Position numbers and translations under genes: made by a program. A stretch of 12,455 nt of DNA, taken from the NCBI GenBank assembly GCA_905209435.1, contig CAJLTE010000088.1:1-12455 (forward strand), in the 5' to 3' direction. Positions 6,880-12,426 of the stretch are shown here, one piece after another (position 1 is the first letter of the stretch; every line of letters begins with the position of its first letter). The stretch is from an uncultured Blautia sp. Its GTDB lineage: Bacteria > Bacillota_A > Clostridia > Lachnospirales > Lachnospiraceae. The notes under the pieces are model-generated. The model had not been told where the DNA came from. It ran no database searches and saw only the letters and a list, made by a program, of their open reading frames with translations.

Positions 6880-9185
6880 TCTTTATTCCTGACAAGGCTG
6901 TCTGTGCCACTGTATCCGTCCATACTATACGGATCTGCAGTATCGACAGCTATCAACGTTTCCGGATTGCTCAATTCCAAACGATAAGCAGGATTAAATC
7001 CGTGACCATTATTCTCCAGTCTGAAGAAATATCCATAATCTGTCTTTATAACCTCACTGATTGTTTCTTCGTCTGAAGGTTCTGTTGCTTCAGGTCCATA
7101 TTCCTCTATTGCATTTCCTGAAATTATTTTTTTATAATGATACGGCACTCCGCCCTGGCTATACCACGTTCCTGCAATCAGATCCAGTCCCTCGGTTTCC
7201 TGCGAATCTCCACTCTGATCCTGCTGACTGCCGCCAAGTTCCGAAACAGGAATTAATTTGATTTCTCTGTCAAAGGTTGTGTATTCTCCTGAGCCAACAT
7301 CTGTGGTCGCAATGTTTTCCTCATTAAGTGCATTTCCGTTTTTGGTAAAACGATCTATTTTCTCGTATCCCATATGTCCAAACTGAGAATAAATTCCATT
7401 TCCGTCCGGTGCCGTATAAAGTCCTACATGGCTTCCGATACTTCCAATAGAAATTACATTTGTATCATTTTCCAAAGTGTAAACATCATTGATCCAGTCT
7501 GCCTCACAGGTTCCATGAGAAAATATCAGTTCCCGGATTCCATCCCCATCAATATCGTACAATGCTATCTCTGTAGTTCCAGCTGTATTTGCACAGAGAT
7601 TCTGGATAAAAGATGCATATTTGGCATATTCCGGCATATCCTGATAATTACTTGGATTTTCTGCCGGCACTGGTGTGGCCGTTGGTTCCGGTATGGCCGT
7701 TGGTTCTGGTGTGACTGCGGATTCTGTCTGTGGATTCTGGGCATTCTGCTGTGTTCCGTTTGAATCCGCAGACTTCTTTGTATTTGAAGTTTTATCTGCG
7801 TTGGATGCAGTATTTGAATCTGCTGAGTTCTTTGTGTCAGTCGTTTTTTCAGTTCCTGTTGTCGTTTTTGTACCCGATTTCTTCTCTGAACCGGAAGACG
7901 TTTTTCCTTTTGCAGAATCAGAAGTATCTTTAACTTTCTGCTCATGGACAAACGGCAAGGTATCCGCATTTCTCACAATACCATATGTAATACCTCCGGC
8001 ACCCAGAGATCCTGCCAGAATCAGTGCCGCAATTTTAATTCCCGCAAATTTGGCTGCCGCACCACCTGCAGTTTTAGCAGTCCCAGCCTTTGCAGCAGCC
8101 CCGGCTGCTTTTCTGTCATTGCCGGCTGTGTTGGCTCCATTCCATCTTTTTCTCTCATTTCCTGATGCACCTGTATTACCCCAGTTATTTCTGTTATCTC
8201 CATATCCATCTGTACTGCTCTGCGGATTCCTTCTGTTTTCTGAAATACCTGTATCACTCCAGCTGTTTCCATTATCTCCGTATGCATCTGTGCGATTCCA
8301 GGAGTTACCCGCACTGCCTTCTGCACCGGTTCCTCCCTGAACATTTTGGCCATTTTGTAAATTACTGTCTGGATCGGGTTTTCCCCATGTAAGTTGTTTC
8401 CCGGATATTCCTCCAGAACAGGAATTCAGGATTCCCTGCAACGCATCTGGATCAAGCGGCTCTGCGGACACAGAATCCACTCTGCGAAGCAGATACAGGA
8501 AGAATACAAACGGCGCGACATTGTAAAGTTTGGTTCCATGCTTTTCCAGATCCAGGACCTGTTCTTTTATTTTTTTACGACCATAAGACAATCTGCTTTT
8601 AACCGTATTTTCACTGACTTCCAGTGCCGCCGCAATATCCTTTACCGGCATCTCTTCATAGTAAAACATACCGATCACGATTCGCTGATCTTCCGGAAGC
8701 TGATCCAGGATTTCCATTACCAGACGACGAACTTCTTTTTCATCCATAGACATTTCCGGATTCATATCAGAACGGACATCTTCTATTGATTCCTCGAAAG
8801 ACACATTGTCCTCTTCTTCTGTACCGGAAATATCTGTAAAAAATACGGGTTTTGATTTTTTCAGCCAGTCTTTGGCACGGTTATTCGCGATCATTTTCAG
8901 CCACGGGATCAGTTTCTCTGCATCCTGCAGCTGATCAAGTCTGGTGAATGCTTTTACATAGGTATCCTGCAAAATATCATAAACCGTATCTTCATCTTTA
9001 ATAAGTACTCTTATGGCTTTATACACTGCCGGACTGCTGATCTCATATATTTCCGCAAGCGCTTGCTGATCATTTGCCCTCGCCCGCTGAACCAGCCATG
9101 TCATATTGTTTCTGGTAGGACTTCCACAGTTCCTGCAAAAATTTGCATGATCTGGTATTTCACTTCCACATTTACTGCATCTCAT
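6870..9185 (-). CDS. Sigma-2: zinc ribbon + ECF sigma factor + membrane helix + extracytoplasmic domain
   Basis: A 771-aa paralogue of sigma-1 with the same order: zinc ribbon (Cys3/6/17/20), region 2 at about 36-110, region 4 at about 150-208 (helix-turn-helix VKDIAAALEVSENTVKSRL), the VAPFVFFLYLL segment at 223-233, a linker, a membrane helix at about 382-404, then the outside. Hand alignment gives 193/240 identities with sigma-1 and no gaps. The linker (about 300-357) holds two imperfect YGDNxNxWxxTG repeats. Outside come a Ser/Thr/Lys stalk (420-490), a TPEP-type Pro/Thr segment, and a domain containing YDIDGDGIREL (543-553), a calcium-binding-like VCBS/EF loop; the last ~100 residues (TWYSQGG...) form a second small domain. 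No separate anti-sigma is visible. It is coupled to the 59-aa ORF by an ATGA overlap and transcribed from promoter C. Its stop lies in a repeat copy. Confidence 0.9.
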   Translation of the reverse strand: MRCSKCGSEIPDHANFCRNCGSPTRNNMTWLVQRARANDQQALAEIYEISSPAVYKAIRVLIKDEDTVYDILQDTYVKAFTRLDQLQDAEKLIPWLKMIANNRAKDWLKKSKPVFFTDISGTEEEDNVSFEESIEDVRSDMNPEMSMDEKEVRRLVMEILDQLPEDQRIVIGMFYYEEMPVKDIAAALEVSENTVKSRLSYGRKKIKEQVLDLEKHGTKLYNVAPFVFFLYLLRRVDSVSAEPLDPDALQGILNSCSGGISGKQLTWGKPDPDSNLQNGQNVQGGTGAEGSAGNSWNRTDAYGDNGNSWSDTGISENRRNPQSSTDGYGDNRNNWGNTGASGNERKRWNGANTAGNDRKAAGAAAKAGTAKTAGGAAAKFAGIKIAALILAGSLGAGGITYGIVRNADTLPFVHEQKVKDTSDSAKGKTSSGSEKKSGTKTTTGTEKTTDTKNSADSNTASNADKTSNTKKSADSNGTQQNAQNPQTESAVTPEPTAIPEPTATPVPAENPSNYQDMPEYAKYASFIQNLCANTAGTTEIALYDIDGDGIRELIFSHGTCEADWINDVYTLENDTNVISIGSIGSHVGLYTAPDGNGIYSQFGHMGYEKIDRFTKNGNALNEENIATTDVGSGEYTTFDREIKLIPVSELGGSQQDQSGDSQETEGLDLIAGTWYSQGGVPYHYKKIISGNAIEEYGPEATEPSDEETISEVIKTDYGYFFRLENNGHGFNPAYRLELSNPETLIAVDTADPYSMDGYSGTDSLVRNKDFN

Positions 9186-9361
9186 TCTTCTTCCCCCGTT
9201 GTTTCCACTTCACTATTTTCTTCTTTTTGTATGATGTTATTCTCATTTTCCCGCTGTGTCAACTGAAGGATTTTTCGAAACACAGTCCACAGTTTTTCCC
9301 AGGGAACCGGCATACTGTCAATCGTACAGGTAATCATTTTTCCAATGTCATGTTCTGTCAT
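9182..9361 (-). CDS. 59-aa acidic-tailed protein translationally coupled to sigma-2
   Basis: ATG at 9361 has GGGGAG 8 nt upstream and lies only ~18 nt from the predicted start of the promoter C transcript. The 59-residue product (MTEHDIGKMITCTIDSMPVP...) has an amphipathic middle (WEKLWTVFRKILQLTQ) and a Glu/Asn-rich tail. Its TGA overlaps the sigma-2 ATG as ATGA, a standard sign of translational coupling. I recognise no family. It may act on the sigma factor, or serve mainly as a coupled leader that sets sigma-2 synthesis. A degraded copy of its 3' end sits before sigma-1. Confidence 0.75.
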   Translation of the reverse strand: MTEHDIGKMITCTIDSMPVPWEKLWTVFRKILQLTQRENENNIIQKEENSEVETTGEEE

Positions 9362-9386
9362 ATCTTTTTCTCCCCTTTCTACTTTA

Positions 9387-9414
9387 TAGACGATTCAAAG
9401 TTACTGCCGGTTTT
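9387..9414 (-). promoter_or_regulatory. ECF-type promoter C, with flanking dyad
   Basis: Minus strand: AAAACC (9414-9409), 16-nt spacer, CGTCTA (9392-9387), then AGAAAGGGG (9380-9372), which here also serves as ribosome binding site for the 59-aa ORF. A perfect 10-bp inverted repeat, AAAGTTACTG (9397-9406) and CAGTAACTTT (9432-9441), has one arm in the spacer and the other upstream of the -35, so it encloses the -35. It drives the 59-aa ORF and sigma-2, which would make the system self-activating. Confidence 0.8.
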
Positions 9415-9469
9415 ATATTTTTATGGAAAATCAGTAACTTTAACGCCTTAAAAATCAGGCGAATATTCA

Positions 9470-9540
9470 CGATCAAGTCCCCACTCACAGCTTATTGCTT
9501 TCCGCAATAGAGGCAGGGGACTTACTTGATTCGGTTGAAA
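9470..9540 (-). repeat. Interspersed structured repeat, copy 2
   Basis: This is the best-folded copy. Minus strand: CGAATCAAGT pairs with ACTTGATCG (one bulged A), CCCC with GGGG, and inside is ATTGC-GGAAA-GCAAT. Compared with copy 1, the closing pair of the inner hairpin changes from G-C to A-T on both sides, which supports RNA folding. It lies between the terminator of the 365-aa gene and promoter C. Confidence 0.65.
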
Positions 9541-9587
9541 AATCCACAATAGCCCTGGATATGTTTTGAACATATACACAGGGCTAT
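9538..9587 (-). terminator. Intrinsic terminator of the two-ribbon membrane protein gene
   Basis: ATAGCCCTG and CAGGGCTAT (9549-9557 and 9579-9587) form a perfect 9-bp stem that continues into ATATGTT/AACATAT, followed by TGTGGA and TTTTT (9542-9538). It lies ~59 nt after the stop of the 363-codon gene. The T-run is a little distant from the stem, so efficiency may be moderate. Confidence 0.7.
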
Positions 9588-9645
9588 CATTCATTTGTAT
9601 TCTATTTTTCTTCGCACACTATGATAATTTCTGCCTTACCCGAAA

Positions 9646-10737
9646 TTACCACTGTTTGAACCCGCAAAATTTACAGAATTTCGCATTTGCTTCTATTTCT
9701 GCACCACACTGAGGGCATTTTACAACCTTATCCTCTGTTTCCATGTACTGTTCTGCAGATTCTGGTGTATCATCTGTTTTTTCCTGCATTTTCGTCTGCT
9801 TTTCTGCAATTTCTTCTGTTTTTGCTACCGATTCCGCGGATTTTCTCTGTTCTTCCGCTATACGTTTCGCTTCTTCCCTTCTTGCTTCCTCTTTGCGCTT
9901 TGCTTCTTCTGCTTTTCTTGCTGCTTCCGCCTCGCGCTTTGCTTCTTCTGCTCTTCTTGCTTCTTCTGCCGCTTTTCTCGCTGCTTCCGCTTCCGCAATC
10001 ATACTTTCCGGAACAGGCGTTCCGCATGAAATGCAGAATTTATGTCCATATGTAATCGGTTTTCCGCACTTTGCACAATAACCTATTATATCCTCTTTCA
10101 TTGTTCTTTTTCGAATATTACCTGCTACGTTTCCCGCCATTTGTGACATTGTATTGGAAAAATGCCCTACTGTATCTGACATTTGCCCCATAGCATTATG
10201 TATATCCTTTTTTGAAAAAACATCCATTAAATCTGTCTGCATCTGTAAACGATTTATCAGTATTAACACTGTAAATATAAGAATCAAAAGCAATGCTATT
10301 ATATTGATGACATACCATCCTGTTGTTTTAAACTGACACTGAGCATCCTCCGCAAACTTCTTTGCAGATGTTCTGAAAATGATCCATATAATAAGATCCA
10401 GCACTGTCATTCCACAAACAGCTGCTGACGTCTGTTTATCTGTAAACTTCTTTATAAAAAGAAACACTAATACAGCTACAGGCAGCAACAGACATAATGC
10501 AATAACAGGCTGTGGAGATACAAGTGTCTCACCATAACTTGAGATACCTTTTATTGCTGTTACTGCTGATACCTTTATCAGATCTGTATCTACACCCCAG
10601 TCTGAATCTGAACAGGAAACCATAAACATCGGACAAAAAAATAATATTACGCAACAAAATGTCAGTGTTCGTATTATATTTTTCACTGTAACAGATAGTT
10701 TCTTCTTTTCAGAAGAAATATTACTAATTTCATTCAT
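9646..10737 (-). CDS. Four-helix membrane protein with two zinc ribbons and a charged helix
   Basis: A protein of 363 aa from the chosen start, function unknown. Counting from an ATG two codons upstream (10743), hydrophobic helices lie at about 24-43, 80-98, 108-125 and 143-164. A first zinc ribbon is at Cys223/226/237/240, a long Ala/Glu/Lys/Arg-rich helical stretch at about 248-322 (repeating EAARKAEEAKR units), and a second zinc ribbon at Cys343/346/357/360 at the very C-terminus. The ribbon-helix-ribbon part is probably cytoplasmic. I prefer 10737 because AAGGAG lies 9 nt before it but only 3 nt before 10743. I see no AAAACC/CGTCTA promoter upstream; a TAAAAT near 10760 is a weak -10 candidate. 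It could also receive read-through from promoter D. Confidence 0.83.
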   Translation of the reverse strand: MNEISNISSEKKKLSVTVKNIIRTLTFCCVILFFCPMFMVSCSDSDWGVDTDLIKVSAVTAIKGISSYGETLVSPQPVIALCLLLPVAVLVFLFIKKFTDKQTSAAVCGMTVLDLIIWIIFRTSAKKFAEDAQCQFKTTGWYVINIIALLLILIFTVLILINRLQMQTDLMDVFSKKDIHNAMGQMSDTVGHFSNTMSQMAGNVAGNIRKRTMKEDIIGYCAKCGKPITYGHKFCISCGTPVPESMIAEAEAARKAAEEARRAEEAKREAEAARKAEEAKRKEEARREEAKRIAEEQRKSAESVAKTEEIAEKQTKMQEKTDDTPESAEQYMETEDKVVKCPQCGAEIEANAKFCKFCGFKQW

Positions 10738-10768
10738 TTTCATAATCTCCTTCTCTGATAATTTTAAT

Positions 10769-10805
10769 GTTTAACCGAATTAAAGAAGTCCCCTGCGAGA
10801 GTTGC
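10769..10805 (+). repeat. Interspersed structured repeat, copy 4 (opposite orientation, partial)
   Basis: Plus strand: GTTTAACCGAATTAAAGAAG, then TCCCCTGC and GTTGC. It matches the core of the other three copies with two changes (TTAAAG for TCAAGT) and lacks the GCAAC arm of the inner hairpin, so it looks degraded. It is the only copy on the plus strand and lies in the leader of the two-ribbon membrane protein gene. Confidence 0.55.
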
Positions 10806-10822
10806 AAATATCCGCTTGACTA

Positions 10823-10860
10823 ATAATGCCGGAACCCAGTTACAAAAGTTCCGGCATTAT
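10823..10860 (-). terminator. Strong hairpin after the secreted-protein gene, probable terminator
   Basis: ATAATGCCGGAAC and GTTCCGGCATTAT form a perfect 13-bp stem with a 12-nt loop, starting 16 nt after the stop of the 376-aa gene. The downstream sequence on the minus strand (TATTAGTC) is poor in T, so termination may be partial. Confidence 0.55.
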
Positions 10861-10875
10861 ACAGCACTATCCGAT

Positions 10876-12006
10876 TTATTTAATCTTTACACTCTTGCAA
10901 GCTGAAGATTTCGCTGTCAAAACCTTGGAACCGGATTTACGGATAGAAACTACTTTATAATAGTATGTTTTTTTGCTGGTCAGGGATTTCTTGTCTGTGT
11001 AGTATGTCTTTCCTGTTACTGTTGCGATTTTTTTGTATCCACTCTTTGAATTTGTGCTTCGGTATACATAGTAACCGGTTGCATTGTTGGCTTTTCTCCA
11101 GTAAACTGTTGCCTGGCGCTTGCCGGCTTTGATTGAGGAGATTGTTGTTGCGATTGGTTTTACAATTGTGTTTGTTTTTACGGATGCCTTAATGTGGTAG
11201 ATCTGACCTGTTGCAGAATTATAACCATCATTTTTAATTTCTATCATCAGATCTCCCGTACATTTGGGAATTGTCACTGTATCATTTGAATTAACCGTAT
11301 ACTCACCTAATGGTTTTCTGCTTTTACACTCAGCAAACGCTATTCTCCAGCTTCCCGGATGAGAAACACTGTCATCTATATCAAATTTCAATGAAACTTT
11401 ATTTGTTCCGTTTAATTTCACGCGATAGTAGTCAGTATCATTGTTGCAATATATATTTCCTGTGTATTGTTTATTTACATATATATAATTGGGATCGCCA
11501 TATTTTTTATTTCCCCAATAGTTCTCTGCCTCCCAGTCACTGGATTTTGTATAGCGAGTTATAAACATGTAATCATCTTTTTCTCTAGTATAACTATGTC
11601 GTATCTGTACATAATACTTTCCTGGTTTCCATCCATATTTTAATGTATTGAATGAATGACCAGACACACCATCTAATAATGTATGATTATCCGAATCTTT
11701 TAAGGTAATAGACCAGTTTGAATCATCATAAACATTATTCATCGTTGGTTTTATCTGAAACCATGTATAACCTCTTCCTGCTGGAATTGTAAACTGAAAC
11801 CAGTCTTCATCAGAATATGTCATTTCTCCCGTTACCCAGGTATTTAAAGAAATTCTATTTGCAGTTCCAGGTCTGTTATTCGGTTCACTCTCTTCCAGCA
11901 TTCCCGCCTGAACCTGCACAGCCGGATTGACCGTTGCCACACACAGTGCCATTGTTGCTCCTGCAAACAGAAGTTTTGTCAGTTTTGCAACTTTTTCTCT
12001 TAACAT
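10876..12006 (-). CDS. Secreted PPC-like and fibronectin type III protein
   Basis: A 376-aa exported protein. Residues 1-34 are a signal peptide (basic MLREKVAKLTK, hydrophobic core, VQA|G cleavage). Residues 38-150 resemble a bacterial pre-peptidase C-terminal (PPC) domain: EPNNRPGTAN, then DEDWFQFTIPAG and GKYYVQI. A second, more divergent copy at about 165-275 has NDTDYYRVKL. Residues ~287-374 are a fibronectin type III domain of the Clostridia type (YWRKANNATGYYVYRS...YYYKVVSI). No catalytic domain, sortase motif or lipobox is visible, so it is probably a released or loosely bound binding protein. The start has AAAGGAG 9 nt upstream. Promoter D with a ~110-nt leader precedes it, placing it in the same predicted regulon as the sigma operons. 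Confidence 0.88.
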   Translation of the reverse strand: MLREKVAKLTKLLFAGATMALCVATVNPAVQVQAGMLEESEPNNRPGTANRISLNTWVTGEMTYSDEDWFQFTIPAGRGYTWFQIKPTMNNVYDDSNWSITLKDSDNHTLLDGVSGHSFNTLKYGWKPGKYYVQIRHSYTREKDDYMFITRYTKSSDWEAENYWGNKKYGDPNYIYVNKQYTGNIYCNNDTDYYRVKLNGTNKVSLKFDIDDSVSHPGSWRIAFAECKSRKPLGEYTVNSNDTVTIPKCTGDLMIEIKNDGYNSATGQIYHIKASVKTNTIVKPIATTISSIKAGKRQATVYWRKANNATGYYVYRSTNSKSGYKKIATVTGKTYYTDKKSLTSKKTYYYKVVSIRKSGSKVLTAKSSACKSVKIK

Positions 12007-12032
12007 AATTTTTCTCTCCTTTGTTTTTATTT

Positions 12033-12052
12033 ATATGATTTTTTCATCATAT
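12033..12052 (-). promoter_or_regulatory. Leader hairpin shared with the promoter A transcript
   Basis: ATATGAT, six bases of loop (one differs) and ATCATAT: the same 7-bp stem as at 3655-3674. It lies 27 nt before the ATG of the secreted protein, inside the promoter D leader, and is followed by a similar A-rich stretch and AAGGAGAGA. Confidence 0.55.
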
Positions 12053-12122
12053 TCTTATGTACTCACTGTCGATACTTATTTCAGTGCCTTCTTATAGTTA
12101 CTTTTTCCCCCTTTCTATATTA

Positions 12123-12150
12123 TAGACGATGCAAAAAGAGATTTGGTTTT
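12123..12150 (-). promoter_or_regulatory. ECF-type promoter D
   Basis: Minus strand: AAAACC (12150-12145), 16-nt spacer, CGTCTA (12128-12123), then AGAAAGGGG (12116-12108). The upstream flank is almost pure A/T, which could act as an UP element. It lies 38 nt past the tRNA terminator T-run and reads into the secreted PPC/Fn3 gene. Confidence 0.8.
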
Positions 12151-12187
12151 AATATTTAAAAAAAATTTTTATTTTTTTCAACATAAC

Positions 12188-12230
12188 AAAAAAGAGCCGG
12201 AAAACTTTAATTTTAAAGTTCTACCGACTC
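12188..12230 (-). terminator. Intrinsic terminator after tRNA-Trp
   Basis: Minus strand: GAGTCGG pairs with CCGGCTC (one G-T), and AACTTTAA with TTAAAGTT, followed by TTTTTT at 12193-12188. It begins 9 nt after the tRNA discriminator base and is a strong, textbook terminator. Confidence 0.88.
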
Positions 12231-12238
12231 ATTAATAG

Positions 12239-12309
12239 CAGGGGATGAGAGAATCGAACTCCCACCAAAGGTTTTGGAGACCCCTATCATACCATTTGAC
12301 CAATCCCCT
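12239..12309 (-). tRNA. tRNA-Trp (anticodon CCA)
   Basis: A full cloverleaf can be drawn. Acceptor AGGGGAT/ATCCCCT; D stem GTCA/TGAT; anticodon stem GGGGT/ACCTT with two G-T pairs; loop CTCCAAA giving anticodon CCA; T arm GGGAG-TTCGATT-CTCTC; discriminator G, as usual for bacterial tRNA-Trp. The 3' CCA is not encoded (CTA follows). It lies ~117 nt after the 23S rRNA end. Confidence 0.93.
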
Positions 12310-12316
12310 ATATACA

Positions 12317-12338
12317 AGAAAAAGTGGCTGTTGGCCAC
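12317..12338 (-). terminator. Possible terminator between 23S rRNA and tRNA-Trp
   Basis: GTGGC and GCCAC pair around CAACA; on the minus strand this is followed by TTTTTCTT. The stem is short (5 bp). If active, tRNA-Trp would depend on read-through. It may instead be an rRNA processing hairpin. Confidence 0.4.
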
Positions 12339-12426
12339 AAATTCTTTTACATTGTACTCTCAAAACTACATACATGCTTGTTGATCGTTAATCAAACTTC
12401 TTGAATCAATTCTTAACCTGCGTTTC

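Noticed and set aside
7675..8340. Long plus-strand frame opposite the sigma-2 linker.
   Set aside because: It is the antisense of a Gly/Ala/Ser/Lys-rich linker; such low-complexity coding DNA gives open antisense frames. No start signals.
9249..9290. The 59-aa ORF as a classical anti-sigma factor.
   Set aside because: It has no membrane helix, no HxxxCxxC zinc motif and is far too short; only a small co-regulator role remains possible.
9687..10081. Plus-strand Leu-rich and Ala/Ser-rich frames.
   Set aside because: They are antisense to the repetitive Glu/Ala/Lys/Arg helix of the two-ribbon protein and have no ribosome binding site.
6334..10805. The four repeats as a CRISPR array or a known riboswitch.
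   Set aside because: Copies are kilobases apart, differ in orientation and lack regular spacers. The core does not match any riboswitch consensus I know, and one copy is in a 3'-UTR.
12310..12426. 5S rRNA between 23S and tRNA-Trp.
   Set aside because: The length would nearly fit, but I find neither the conserved 5S loop sequences nor its closing stem.
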